From the NCBI RefSeq assembly GCF_030035605.1, contig NZ_CP106736.1:4151001-4215000 (forward strand): a stretch of DNA of 64,000 nt. Reading direction: 5' to 3'. How positions within the stretch are numbered: position 1 is the first letter of the stretch; each line of letters opens with the position of its first letter. Both the position numbers and the translations under genes were made by a program. The stretch comes from Silvimonas soli (GTDB lineage: Bacteria > Pseudomonadota > Gammaproteobacteria > Burkholderiales > Chitinibacteraceae). The notes under the pieces are model-generated. The model was not told where the DNA came from, did not search any database, and saw only the letters and a program-made list of their open reading frames with translations. Positions 33,050-42,114 of this stretch are shown here, one piece after another.

Positions 33050-33955
33050 ATGAGTGTTAGCCAAGCCGAACAGCAAATCCTGAATTCTGTGCCAGGTCTC
33101 TCCATCGTTTCTTCCGTCGGCCGTTACGGCGGTGCCGGGCTGGATTTGCTGACCGTCGAGAACCCGGCTGGTCACGCGGTCATCGCCCTGCAAGGCGCGC
33201 ACGTTGTTTCTTTTGTTCCGGCAGCAGCTAAGGATGTGTTGTGGATCTCGCCGAATGCCGTATTTGCGCCGGGCGAAGCCATTCGCGGCGGTATTCCGCT
33301 GTGCCTGCCCTGGTTTGGCGCCAAGCCACAAGAGCCGGATGCGCCCAAGCACGGTTTTGCCCGCAATGAAGTCTGGACCCTCATTGAAGCTTCGGTTGAA
33401 GCGGACACCACCCGCGTGGTGCTGGAATTGCGCGACAATGCCGCATCACACGCTTTGTGGGATCACGCTTTTGTTTATCGTCTGGCAGTAACCGTCGGCA
33501 AAACCCTGCATCTGGATTTGCAGATTCAGCATTTGGGCACCACACCACAGTTGCACTCCGTGGCGCTGCATACCTACTTCGACGTGGGTGATGTAACCCA
33601 GGCGGTGATTACCGGTCTGGATGGCACCACCTATATCGATACCACACAGGACAGCAAGCCGCGCTTCGCGCAAACCGGTGCGGTACAACTGTCGGGGCCG
33701 ACTGATCGTGTTTACCTGAATGTCCCGCAATACCAGGACATCAAGACGCCTGACCGTACCTTGAAAATCGATAGCCAGGACACGCATTGCGCTGTGGTCT
33801 GGAATGCGTGGCACAACGCGGACAAGATTGCCGATATCGGTCCGGGTAACTATGTCGGCTACCTGTGTGTCGAGCGTGCGGATGCCTGGGAATATTCTCC
33901 AACTTTGCAACCGGGCGAAACTTATCGCGCCAGCATGACGCTTTCGGTCGCGTAA
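33050..33955 (+). CDS. D-hexose-6-phosphate mutarotase (YeaD-like)
   Basis: 301 aa, no signal peptide. The aldose-1-epimerase beta-sandwich is shown by ALQGAHVVSFVP, KDVLWISPNAVFAPGEAIRGGIPLCLPWFG (family hallmark) and KHGFARNEVWTL, whose His is catalytic. HTYFDVGD supplies the second His region. The family equilibrates the anomers of glucose-6-phosphate and related sugars in the cytoplasm. The ribosome-binding site GGAG is 9-12 bases upstream of the ATG. A strong terminator follows, so it is a single-gene unit. Confidence 0.9.
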   Translation: MSVSQAEQQILNSVPGLSIVSSVGRYGGAGLDLLTVENPAGHAVIALQGAHVVSFVPAAAKDVLWISPNAVFAPGEAIRGGIPLCLPWFGAKPQEPDAPKHGFARNEVWTLIEASVEADTTRVVLELRDNAASHALWDHAFVYRLAVTVGKTLHLDLQIQHLGTTPQLHSVALHTYFDVGDVTQAVITGLDGTTYIDTTQDSKPRFAQTGAVQLSGPTDRVYLNVPQYQDIKTPDRTLKIDSQDTHCAVVWNAWHNADKIADIGPGNYVGYLCVERADAWEYSPTLQPGETYRASMTLSVA

Positions 33956-33981
33956 TCGTAGAATAGCGTTTTGTGTACCCG

Positions 33982-34012
33982 GCGGGCCGCAAACAGCGGC
34001 CCGCATTTTTTG
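33982..34012 (+). terminator. Terminator behind the mutarotase gene
   Basis: GCGGGCCGC and GCGGCCCGC pair perfectly around AAACA and are followed by ATTTTTT. It ends 14 bases before the ubiD start. Confidence 0.95.
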
Positions 34013-34025
34013 TAGCTGGAGTCTC

Positions 34026-35510
34026 ATGCAATACCGTGACCTGCGCGATTTCATGGCGCAACTTGAAAAACAGGGCGAACTCAAGCGCGTTACCGTACCG
34101 GTATCACCGATTCTGGAAATGACCGAAATCTGTGATCGCGCATTGCGCGCGGCTGGTCCGGCCATTTTGTTTGAGAACGTGCCAGGTTCGCAGATGCCGG
34201 TATTGGGCAATCTGTTCGGTACACCGCGCCGCGTGGCGCTGGGCATGGGTGCAAACGACGTAGGCGCGTTGCGTGAGATCGGCAAGACCTTGGCCTACCT
34301 GAAAGAGCCGGAGCCGCCCAAGGGCCTGCGCGATGCCTGGGACAAGCTGCCACTTCTTAAACAAGTTTTGAACATGGTGCCCAAAGAAGTGCGTAAGGCA
34401 CCATGCCAGCAAAACGTGATTGAAGGTCCGGATGTCGATCTGGCGCGCATTCCGGTACAGCATTGCTGGCCAGGAGATGTTGCTCCGTTGATTACCTGGG
34501 GTCTGGTGGTCACCCGAGGCCCGCAGAAAAAACGCCAGAATCTGGGGATTTATCGTCAGCAAGTCATTGGCCGCAACAAGGTCATCATGCGCTGGCTGGC
34601 CCATCGCGGCGGTGCGCTGGATTTTCGCGAATTCGCCAAGGCCAACCCGGGCAAGCCATTCCCAATCGCCGTGGTCTTGGGCTGCGACCCGGCCACTATT
34701 CTCGGGGCAGTCACGCCAGTACCCGATACGCTCAGCGAATACCAGTTTGCCGGTCTGCTGCGTGGCTCCAAAACCGAAGTGACGCAGTGCATCGGCAGCG
34801 ATTTGCAGGTGCCTGCCACCGCCGAGATCGTACTGGAAGGGCATATCTATCCGGATGCTGGCCATGCTTCGGGCTACGAACATGCACTGGAAGGGCCATA
34901 CGGCGACCACACCGGCTATTACAACGAGCAAGACTGGTTTCCGGTATTCACCATCGACCGCATCACCCAGCGTGATAACCCGATTTACCACAGTACGTAC
35001 ACTGGCAAACCGCCAGACGAACCGGCGGTGCTTGGGGTCGCGCTGAACGAAGTTTTTGTGCCTATTCTGCAAAAGCAGTTTCCGGAAATCGTCGACTTTT
35101 ACCTGCCGCCAGAAGGTTGCAGCTACCGTATGGCGATTGTGTCGATACGCAAGCAATATCCGGGGCATGCCAAGCGTATTCTGTTTGGCGTCTGGTCGTT
35201 TTTGCGGCAGTTCATGTACACCAAGTTCATCGTCGTGGTGGATGAAGATGTTGATACGCGCGACTGGAAAGAAGTCATCTGGGCCATTACCACGCGCATG
35301 GACCCGGTGCGCGACGTCACGCTGGTCGAGAATACGCCCATTGATTATCTCGACTTTGCCTCGCCGGTCAGCGGTTTGGGCGGCAAGATGGGGCTGGATG
35401 CCACCAACAAGTGGCCAGGCGAAACCAGCCGCGAATGGGGTCGGCCCATCGAGAAAGACCCGGCCGTGGTGGCGCGGGTGGACGCTTTGTGGCAAGAACT
35501 CGGTTTGTAA
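34026..35510 (+). CDS. ubiD: 4-hydroxy-3-polyprenylbenzoate decarboxylase
   Basis: 494 aa (E. coli UbiD 497). Start MQYRDLRDFMAQLEKQGELKRV and later GVVTRG-type NLGIYRQQVIGRNK, HRGGALDFRE and GHASGYEHALEGPYGDHTGYY match the UbiD family; the last segment carries the catalytic Glu and binds prenylated FMN. The enzyme decarboxylates the ubiquinone head-group precursor and needs prFMN made by UbiX, which is not in the window. It has a GGAG ribosome-binding site and is isolated from its neighbours by the terminator upstream. Confidence 0.96.
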   Translation: MQYRDLRDFMAQLEKQGELKRVTVPVSPILEMTEICDRALRAAGPAILFENVPGSQMPVLGNLFGTPRRVALGMGANDVGALREIGKTLAYLKEPEPPKGLRDAWDKLPLLKQVLNMVPKEVRKAPCQQNVIEGPDVDLARIPVQHCWPGDVAPLITWGLVVTRGPQKKRQNLGIYRQQVIGRNKVIMRWLAHRGGALDFREFAKANPGKPFPIAVVLGCDPATILGAVTPVPDTLSEYQFAGLLRGSKTEVTQCIGSDLQVPATAEIVLEGHIYPDAGHASGYEHALEGPYGDHTGYYNEQDWFPVFTIDRITQRDNPIYHSTYTGKPPDEPAVLGVALNEVFVPILQKQFPEIVDFYLPPEGCSYRMAIVSIRKQYPGHAKRILFGVWSFLRQFMYTKFIVVVDEDVDTRDWKEVIWAITTRMDPVRDVTLVENTPIDYLDFASPVSGLGGKMGLDATNKWPGETSREWGRPIEKDPAVVARVDALWQELGL

Positions 35511-35601
35511 TGGTAGTTGATGCGGCGCGGGCGTGAGGCCATCGCTCGCCGGTCGCAATCAATTGAATCGGCAAAGATCAGGAGTCGGCAAAGGTCAGCG
35601 T

Positions 35602-35973
35602 ATGTGGTTTCTGACTGAATTGGCGGAGCGCAGAATTGCCCAGGCGCTCGACAATGGCGAGCTGGATAATCTGCCCGGCGCAGGCCAGCCATTGCCGGGG
35701 GAAGATTTCGACCCCATGGTGCCTGAGCATCAACGTATGGCCTGGCGGGTATTGAAGAACAGCGGTTACCTGCCGCCCGAACTGGAAATGCACAAAGAAG
35801 CGGTTGATCTTGCATTGCGGCTGGCCACCGCCGATACAGAGATAGATACAGATCAACTGATGCGGCTCGAACAATTGAATGTACTGTTGGCGCAAACCGG
35901 CCATCGTGGCCTGTGTGTGCCGGATGAATACCTGGCAAAAATCAGCGAACGCCTGGCGCGGCGTCATCCTTGA
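35602..35973 (+). CDS. DUF1992 protein (DnaJ homologue subfamily C28-type conserved domain)
   Basis: 123 aa from the ATG at 35602. The DUF1992 hallmark is RRIAQALDNGELDNLPGAGQPLP, followed by PEHQRMAWRVLKNSGYLPPELEMHKEA. The family includes E. coli YhdN and the C28 DnaJ-like proteins, which lack a J domain; the function is unknown. A 15-base segment around its ribosome-binding site is tandemly duplicated (35568-35582 and 35585-35599). It lies 91 bases after ubiD and 33 bases before cheR on the same strand, so all three could be cotranscribed. Confidence 0.85.
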   Translation: MWFLTELAERRIAQALDNGELDNLPGAGQPLPGEDFDPMVPEHQRMAWRVLKNSGYLPPELEMHKEAVDLALRLATADTEIDTDQLMRLEQLNVLLAQTGHRGLCVPDEYLAKISERLARRHP

Positions 35974-36006
35974 CCTCGTGCATAACCTCTGTGAATAAAG
36001 CGACCC

Positions 36007-36888
36007 ATGCTCAATAACACGCCACGTGAATTTGCTTTTACCGAACAGGACTTCGAAAAAGTCCGGGTGATGATTTACAACTATGCGGGTATTGCGCTGA
36101 CACCAGCCAAGCACGACATGGTGTACGGCCGACTGGCGCGGCGGTTGCGTGCATTGGGCTTGCGCACATTCAATGAGTATTTGCAGGTGCTCGATCGTGG
36201 CGACAGCAAAGAATTCGAGCTGTTTGCCAATTCGCTGACCACCAATCTGACCTCGTTTTTCCGCGAATCGCATCACTTTCCGATGCTGGCGGATCATCTC
36301 AAGGCGCAACGCAGCAGCGGCGTACTGAATCTGTGGTGTTCGGCCTCCAGTACGGGTGAAGAAGCTTATTCGATGGCAATTACCGCGTGCGAAGCTTTCG
36401 ATTCGCTGCGCCCGCCGGTGCATATCATCGCCACCGATCTGGATACTGGCGTGCTGGAAACGGCAAAGCAGGGTATTTACGGCGCTGATGAAGTTGAAAA
36501 GCTGGAAGGGCAGCGCGCCAAACGCTATTTCGAGAAGCAAAGCGATGGCCGCTATCGGGTGCGCCAGGAACTGCGCGACATGATCGTGTACCGCAAGGTC
36601 AATCTGATGGAGCCCAACTGGCCCATTCGCGGCCCGCTGGATGCCATTTTTTGCCGTAACGTCATGATCTATTTCGATAAACCTACGCAGCTAAAGGTGC
36701 TGCAGCGCTTTGCGCCACTGCTCAAGCCCGACGGTTTGTTGTTTGTGGGGCACTCAGAGAATCTCTATCACGCTGCCGATATCTTCAAGTTGCGCAACAA
36801 AACCGTATACGAGCGTGTGATCAGCGGCGCCGCCGCACCGGGCCCGGCGACCATGGCTCGTCCTGGTAGCAGCGGTTTTTCACGTTAA
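36007..36888 (+). CDS. cheR: Chemotaxis protein methyltransferase CheR
   Basis: 293 aa (E. coli 286). The N-terminal CheR helical domain (about 8-70) is followed by the SAM-binding domain: NLWCSASSTGEEAYSMA (motif I), IIATDLDTGVLETAKQGIY, DAIFCRNVMIYFDKPTQ and GLLFVGHSENLY are all family signatures. It methylates Glu residues of chemoreceptors. The 20-residue Pro/Ala/Ser tail after VYERVI is atypical. No other chemotaxis gene is in the window, so it may belong to a distant cluster or to a non-canonical signalling pathway. Confidence 0.93.
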   Translation: MLNNTPREFAFTEQDFEKVRVMIYNYAGIALTPAKHDMVYGRLARRLRALGLRTFNEYLQVLDRGDSKEFELFANSLTTNLTSFFRESHHFPMLADHLKAQRSSGVLNLWCSASSTGEEAYSMAITACEAFDSLRPPVHIIATDLDTGVLETAKQGIYGADEVEKLEGQRAKRYFEKQSDGRYRVRQELRDMIVYRKVNLMEPNWPIRGPLDAIFCRNVMIYFDKPTQLKVLQRFAPLLKPDGLLFVGHSENLYHAADIFKLRNKTVYERVISGAAAPGPATMARPGSSGFSR

Positions 36889-36956
36889 GCCGGTTTGGGT
36901 TTGAGTTGGCGCGCCGGTAAGTCTTGCGCAGCGTCAGCCTGGCAATTCCGATCGGG

Positions 36957-37511
36957 CTACAAGAACAACATGGCGCGCCCCACCTTGCGCGCCTGATCTT
37001 CTCCGGCCAACTGGCGCACCAGATCCAGCGCAAACAGGCTGGCGGTGCCTGCGCCACGCGAGGTGGTGATCGGCCCATCGTTCACCACATTGTGTCCCCA
37101 CACTTGGGCTTTGCCCTCAATCAACACGGATTCACAACCCGGAAAGCACGTGGCCTGGCGCCCGGCAAGAATACCCGCCCTGGCCAGCACCATGGGCGCG
37201 GCACAGATCGCCGCCACCTTGCGTTCTGCCGCCAGATGAGCTTGCAGGCGTGGAATCAATTCGGTCTTTTTGAGCAAGGCCTGCGTGCCCGGGCCGCCAC
37301 CAGGCAAGATGATGGCATCGGCAAACAAGCCGTGCGCACCGGCAAATGGGATATCCGCTTGCACTGTGATGCCGTGGGCGCCCGTTACTGCCTGGACGTC
37401 GTCCAGTGCCACCATCAGCACTTTGATATCCGCGCGGCGCAGAATGTCGACTATCGTCACCAGTTCTACTTCCTCAAACCCCGGCGCCACGTAAACGTGT
37501 GCAGTCTTCAT
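36957..37511 (-). CDS. DJ-1/PfpI family protein (YajL/ThiJ-like)
   Basis: 184 aa. The nucleophile Cys103 is in VAAICAAPMVLA, and the supporting Glu16 is in GFEEVE. NDGPITTSRGAGTASLFAL is the C-terminal family signature. This is the DJ-1/YajL branch, described as protein chaperones or glyoxalase-type enzymes active against carbonyl stress; the biochemical role is debated. The start lies 38 bases after the stop of the upstream MFS exporter on the same strand, so the two may share a transcript. Confidence 0.9.
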   Translation of the reverse strand: MKTAHVYVAPGFEEVELVTIVDILRRADIKVLMVALDDVQAVTGAHGITVQADIPFAGAHGLFADAIILPGGGPGTQALLKKTELIPRLQAHLAAERKVAAICAAPMVLARAGILAGRQATCFPGCESVLIEGKAQVWGHNVVNDGPITTSRGAGTASLFALDLVRQLAGEDQARKVGRAMLFL

Positions 37512-37549
37512 GTTGTACTCCTTGTCGATCTGCTCAAAACCTCAGTCCG

Positions 37550-38974
37550 CTACATCTCGCCCGTAGCATGTTCTTTGACGATACCGACGCTGCCTGCATT
37601 GGGTGACAGTTGCAGAAAAATGGCAGCTGCCAGTATCGACATCACCCCGACGCATAAAAAAGTATAGTGAAACGAACTCAGAACCTGGAACGGATCCGGG
37701 CGGTTGTATTCGGATACGAAACCCTGCAGTAAAGCGGCCGCAGCAGCGACCCCCAAGCTGACTGATAATTGCATGACCACCGACAGCAAACTATTGCCAC
37801 TGCTGGTATCCGCCTCGCTCAGATCAATCAGCGTCACCGTATTCATGGCGGTGAACTGCAACGAGTTGACAGCCCCGAAGACCGCCAGTTGGGCCAGTAA
37901 AAACGGGTAGGGCGTGTCTGCCCCGACGGTGGCGAAGCTGGCAATCAGTGCGCCCAGCAGCAAGGTATTGACGGTGAGCAGCTTGCGATAGCCAAAACGC
38001 TCGATCAACCGCCGCGCCAGCGCTTTGGCGAACATGGCAAAGATAGCGGTGGGGATCATGGTCATCCCCGCTGTGGATGGCGAGAAGCCCAGGCCAATCT
38101 GCAATAGCAATGGCATCAGAAAAGGCATGGCCCCACTCCCCAGCCGGGCAAACACGTTGCCCAGAATCCCCACTGCATAGGTATGTGTGTGGAACAGCGT
38201 CAGGCTGAAAATGGGATGTTCCTGGCGCGCCGCATGCAGCCAGTAAGCGGCCAGGCACGCTAGCCCGCCCAGCAATAACAACATCACCCGCGCGTGGGCC
38301 AGATGCAGCTCACCCAGACCTTCCAGTGAGATGGAGATCAAAACCATGGCGGCGCCAAACAGGCAAAACCCCAGGATATCAAAACGACTTTGATCCGGGC
38401 TGCGCATGTCCGGCAGGTATTTCCAGGTGGCTATACAACCAATGATCCCGACCGGAATGTTGATAAGAAAAATCCAGTGCCACGAGGCGTATTCCACCAA
38501 CCAGCCGCCCAAGGTTGGCCCTACCAGCGGGCCGACCATGCCGGGCAGCGTAACAAAGCTCAAAACATCGACCAGTTCGGAACGCGGATAGGCCCGCAAT
38601 ATCACCAGCCGCCCAACCGGCACCATCAGCGCACCGCCTATTCCTTGCACCACGCGCGATGCGACCAGCATGCCCAGGGTGGACGATTCAGCGCACAAAA
38701 ATGAACCTATGCTGAACAGCAAAATGGCGCTAAAGAAAACGCGACGGGTACCAAAGTGATCGGCTATCCAGCCCGATGCCGGAATCAGCAAAGCCACCGT
38801 CAACAGGTAGGCAATGACCACTGACTGCATGCGCAACGGGCTTTCGTTCAAGCTGGACGCCATGGAAGGCAGGGCGGTATTGAGAATCGTGCCATCCAGC
38901 ATCTGCATGAAAAACGCAATGGCGACAATCCAGGGCAATAGTTTCGCAGTACGCGGGTCAAGAGCAGGCGTCAT
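37550..38974 (-). CDS. DHA2-type MFS multidrug exporter (MdtD-like)
   Basis: 474 aa with 14 predicted membrane segments, as in the EmrB/QacA group. Motif A is GWIADHFGTRRVFF, the early motif D1-like element is FFMQMLDGTILNTALPSMA, and motif C is PGMVGPLVGPTLGGWLVEYASW. It should export drugs or metabolites using the proton gradient. No EmrA-type adaptor lies next to it, which favours an MdtD-like single-component carrier. It is followed closely by the DJ-1 gene. Confidence 0.9.
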   Translation of the reverse strand: MTPALDPRTAKLLPWIVAIAFFMQMLDGTILNTALPSMASSLNESPLRMQSVVIAYLLTVALLIPASGWIADHFGTRRVFFSAILLFSIGSFLCAESSTLGMLVASRVVQGIGGALMVPVGRLVILRAYPRSELVDVLSFVTLPGMVGPLVGPTLGGWLVEYASWHWIFLINIPVGIIGCIATWKYLPDMRSPDQSRFDILGFCLFGAAMVLISISLEGLGELHLAHARVMLLLLGGLACLAAYWLHAARQEHPIFSLTLFHTHTYAVGILGNVFARLGSGAMPFLMPLLLQIGLGFSPSTAGMTMIPTAIFAMFAKALARRLIERFGYRKLLTVNTLLLGALIASFATVGADTPYPFLLAQLAVFGAVNSLQFTAMNTVTLIDLSEADTSSGNSLLSVVMQLSVSLGVAAAAALLQGFVSEYNRPDPFQVLSSFHYTFLCVGVMSILAAAIFLQLSPNAGSVGIVKEHATGEM

Positions 38975-39122
38975 TGGCGGGCTGGTCTCAGAAAAGTTAT
39001 TGAATCATTGGCGGCTGATTACTGATTCTAGACGGCAGATCGATTAATCTCTGGGGCAGTTCAGCGTGGCCGTGCCAAGCCGGTCCGTCTGGAGTGATAT
39101 TCAACTGTTGCCGAGGTCTATT

Positions 39123-40073
39123 TTGCAGCCTGAAATCGTTTTTCTGGATCGTGAAACCTTGCCGGTAGCGGTGCGCGCAGTGACGTTGCCTCATCGCTGG
39201 GTGGAGTACCCGCAAACCGGCCGGGATGAGGTCGTTGTTCGTTTGGCCAATGCTACGATAGCCATTACCAACAAAGTGCCACTGACCGCAGCTACCTTGG
39301 CCGCGTTGCCCACGCTCAAGCTGATTGCGGTTGCCGCTACCGGTTACAACCAGATTGATCTGGCCGCCGCTCGGGCGCATGGCATCACCGTCTGCAATAT
39401 CCGCGATTACGCAATTGCCGGTGTGGCTGAACACGCCTTGATGCTGATGCTGACGCTCAAGCGCCAGTTGCTGGCTTACCGGCAGCAGGTAGCTGCTGGA
39501 GACTGGCAACGCTCCCCCTCATTCTGCGTTTTTGGCGCGACCATGCATGATCTGCATGGCGCTACGCTGGTCCTGCTGGGCTCAGGTGCGCTCGCCCAGG
39601 CCACGGCCAGGCTAGCCGCGGCATTTGGCATGCGCGTGCTCTACGCCGAGCGCAAAGGCGCGGCTGAGGTGCGTGAGGGTTACGTGGCGTTCGAAGCCGC
39701 GCTGGCGCAAGCCGATGTGCTGAGTCTGCATTGCCCACTCACCGCCGAAACCCACAATGTGATCGGTGAACGTGAACTGGCGTTGATGAAAACGGATAGC
39801 GTGCTCATCAACACAGCCCGTGGCGGTCTGGTGGATGAAGTGGCGTTGCTGGCCGCGTTGCAATCCGGCCAGTTGGGTGGCGCCGCGCTGGACGTATTGG
39901 TTCAGGAGCCGCCGCGCGATGGCAATCCCTTGCTGGACATAAATCTGCCCAACCTGATCATCACCCCGCATGTGGCCTGGGCTAGCGTTGAAACCATGCA
40001 GGTGCTGGCCGGGCAGTTGATCGACAATATTGAGGGATTCTTGCTAGGCCAGCCGCGCAACGTGGTGTGCTAA
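39123..40073 (+). CDS. D-2-hydroxyacid dehydrogenase
   Basis: 316 aa from a TTG start at 39123, preceded by GAGG six bases upstream; the product then begins MQPEIVFLDRETLP, typical of the family. A GTG 57 bases upstream is in frame but lacks a ribosome-binding site. NAD binding is shown by LVLLGSGALAQATARLAAAFGMRVLYAERKG, and the catalytic Arg-Glu-His are expected in NTARGGLVDE, the downstream QEPPRDGNPLL region and ITPHVAWAS. ISD/E-type hydroxyacid dehydrogenases reduce glyoxylate, hydroxypyruvate and similar acids; the substrate is not assignable here. Confidence 0.88.
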   Translation: MQPEIVFLDRETLPVAVRAVTLPHRWVEYPQTGRDEVVVRLANATIAITNKVPLTAATLAALPTLKLIAVAATGYNQIDLAAARAHGITVCNIRDYAIAGVAEHALMLMLTLKRQLLAYRQQVAAGDWQRSPSFCVFGATMHDLHGATLVLLGSGALAQATARLAAAFGMRVLYAERKGAAEVREGYVAFEAALAQADVLSLHCPLTAETHNVIGERELALMKTDSVLINTARGGLVDEVALLAALQSGQLGGAALDVLVQEPPRDGNPLLDINLPNLIITPHVAWASVETMQVLAGQLIDNIEGFLLGQPRNVVC

Positions 40074-40094
40074 TCACTCAGGTACGGCCCGGTG

Positions 40095-40613
40095 TTAACC
40101 GGCAATCTGCATGTGATAACGCACTTTTTGCAATTCGCGGCCACCCAGGGTGACTGGGCAGGGCAAGTCTTCGCATGACATACCCATGCGCTCATAGAAG
40201 CGTCGCGCGACAGGGTTGTCTTGCAATACCCACAACGAGGCGCTGCTGAAGTCGGCCTGAGCCAACGCATGGATGGCGGCCGCAAAGAGTTGGCTGCCGA
40301 TGCCACGGCGCCAGCGCTCGGGAGCCAGATAAATGCCGTAAATTTCTCCAGCACTCGGCGCGGCACTGACATCACGACTGGCGCCAAAATCAGCCCAGCC
40401 TGCCAGGCTGGAACCGGATTGCGCTACCCCGACCGGATGCTGGCTGGCGGCAAGTAGTTTTTCCCAACTGTCGCAACGTTGCTGTAGATCCATGCTGGCC
40501 AGATAGGCATCGGGCACCAGCCCACGATAGGCCGTTTGCCAGGCCAGAATATGGATGCGGGCGATGTCTTGGGCGTCGGTAACGCAGGCGGGTCGAATGA
40601 GCAGGGTAGGCAT
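40095..40613 (-). CDS. GNAT-family N-acetyltransferase
   Basis: 172 aa from the ATG at 40613 (MPTLLIRPACVTDAQDIARIH), a normal GNAT beginning; the open frame extends 26 codons further, through the lysA terminator, and is not used. The acetyl-CoA loop is YLAPERWRRGIGSQLFAAAIHAL (Q/RxxGxG/A pattern), followed by LWVLQDNPVARRFYERMGM. The substrate is unknown. It converges on the dehydrogenase gene with only 21 bases between the stops. Confidence 0.87.
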   Translation of the reverse strand: MPTLLIRPACVTDAQDIARIHILAWQTAYRGLVPDAYLASMDLQQRCDSWEKLLAASQHPVGVAQSGSSLAGWADFGASRDVSAAPSAGEIYGIYLAPERWRRGIGSQLFAAAIHALAQADFSSASLWVLQDNPVARRFYERMGMSCEDLPCPVTLGGRELQKVRYHMQIAG

Positions 40614-40674
40614 AGGGGCAGTATCTTCGCAGAAGATGAGAATGGCTCGAGCACGGAGCAAGGGTCGACAAAAA

Positions 40675-40712
40675 ACAAAAAAGCCCCTCACGGGGCCTTT
40701 TTGTTTTGTGCT
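40675..40712 (-). terminator. Terminator of lysA
   Basis: On the minus strand GGCCCC/GGGGCT pair around a short loop, with A- and T-rich flanks on both sides, 33 bases after the lysA stop. It is nearly symmetric (one mismatch in 16 bp). Confidence 0.85.
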
Positions 40713-40744
40713 GCGTATTTATCCGGCAGCGTGCCCGTGTGGAA

Positions 40745-41986
40745 TCAAACCGCTTCCAGGGCTAGTAGCTCGGCAATAGTCTGACGGCGACGAATCAGTG
40801 TGACCTTGTCGCCATCCACCAGCACTTCAGGCACCAATGGGCGCGAGTTGTAATTGGACGACATACTGGCGCCATAAGCACCGGCATCGTGGAACACCAT
40901 AAGGTCGCCGATTTCGGCTTCCGGCAGGGCGCGGGGTGCGACAATACCGCCGTCTTCCACCGTGAACACATCACCAGATTCGCACAACGGGCCCGCTACT
41001 ACGGTCGGGCGAATGGCGCCATCCGTGGCGCTGCCGTCGGCATGGACAATGCTGATCTCATGGAAAGAGCCGTACATGGCTGGGCGCGTCAGATCGTTGA
41101 AACCTGCGTCTACCAGCACAAAGTGATTGCTACCGACGTCTTTCTTGGCGCGTACTTCCGCCAGCAACTTGCCCGCTTCGGCCACGATAAAGCGGCCCGG
41201 TTCGATTTCCAGATGTACCGGGTGGCCGAGGAAAGCTTCGATCTGCTTGCGGGCACCGTCCCAGACGCTGAAATAGTGCTCGGTATCGATAGTATCCGCG
41301 GCGTTTTCTGCGTGATACGGAATCGACAAACCGCCGCCTGCCGAAATGGCGCGGATATCGTGGCCAGACGATTTGACTTGCTCAACCATGGCATCGCACA
41401 CGCGCTGCAAGTGGCTGTAATCGACGCCTGAACCAATGTGCATATGCAGGCCAACCAGATCAAGCTGGTATTTTTTGACCAGTTCAATCGCTGCGCCCAA
41501 GTGTTCATACCAGATGCCGTGCTTGCTGGATTCGCCGCCGGTATTGGTTTTACGGCTGTGGCCGTGACCAAAACCGGGGTTGATCCGCAGCCATACCCGA
41601 TGACCCGGGCTGGCCTGGCCCAGTTGCTCCAGCATTTGTGGCGAACCGGCATTAACCGGCACTTTCAGTTCGACGACACGGGCCAGCGTTGTGCGATCCA
41701 GAATATCGGCGGTCAGCACCATCGGACACGGCTCATCACCCACGGTATAACCCGCAGCCAAAGCGCGTTCCAGTTCACCCAGCGAGACCGAATCCACCAG
41801 CACGCCTTCTGCGCGCATCAATTTCAGCAAATGCGTATTGGAATTGGCTTTTTGGGCAAAGCGCACCACATCGAAATAACGCAGTTTGGCAATGCGGTCG
41901 CGAATGACCGCTGCGTCATAGACATAACAAGGGGTACCGAACTCGGCGGCGATGCGGGCTAGCAGAGGGCCGTTGACGGGCTTCAT
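40745..41986 (-). CDS. lysA: Diaminopimelate decarboxylase
   Basis: 413 aa. The PLP lysine is Lys46 in RFAQKANSN. The group IV decarboxylase signatures follow: GLHMHIGSGVDYSHL, AISAGGGLSIPY and LEIEPGRFIVAEAG. GPLCESGDVF carries the active-site Cys contributed to the partner subunit. It makes L-lysine from meso-diaminopimelate, the last step of the pathway, in the cytoplasm. No dapF or lppL gene lies beside it here, although they often do in related bacteria. It has its own terminator. Confidence 0.96.
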   Translation of the reverse strand: MKPVNGPLLARIAAEFGTPCYVYDAAVIRDRIAKLRYFDVVRFAQKANSNTHLLKLMRAEGVLVDSVSLGELERALAAGYTVGDEPCPMVLTADILDRTTLARVVELKVPVNAGSPQMLEQLGQASPGHRVWLRINPGFGHGHSRKTNTGGESSKHGIWYEHLGAAIELVKKYQLDLVGLHMHIGSGVDYSHLQRVCDAMVEQVKSSGHDIRAISAGGGLSIPYHAENAADTIDTEHYFSVWDGARKQIEAFLGHPVHLEIEPGRFIVAEAGKLLAEVRAKKDVGSNHFVLVDAGFNDLTRPAMYGSFHEISIVHADGSATDGAIRPTVVAGPLCESGDVFTVEDGGIVAPRALPEAEIGDLMVFHDAGAYGASMSSNYNSRPLVPEVLVDGDKVTLIRRRQTIAELLALEAV

Positions 41987-42114
41987 GGATTTTCCAGTGT
42001 TTTGTTTCGATGGGCTTATAAGCAGACTTTTGCTAATTGTACATGCCAGCCCCGGATTGCATGCGCTGCAAGCTGTAACAACATGCCCAAAACGGTGCTT
42101 CAGGATTGTTCCGC

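Noticed and set aside
34104..35558. 484-codon minus-strand frame over ubiD
   Set aside because: Full overlap with an unambiguous UbiD gene and no coding signals of its own.
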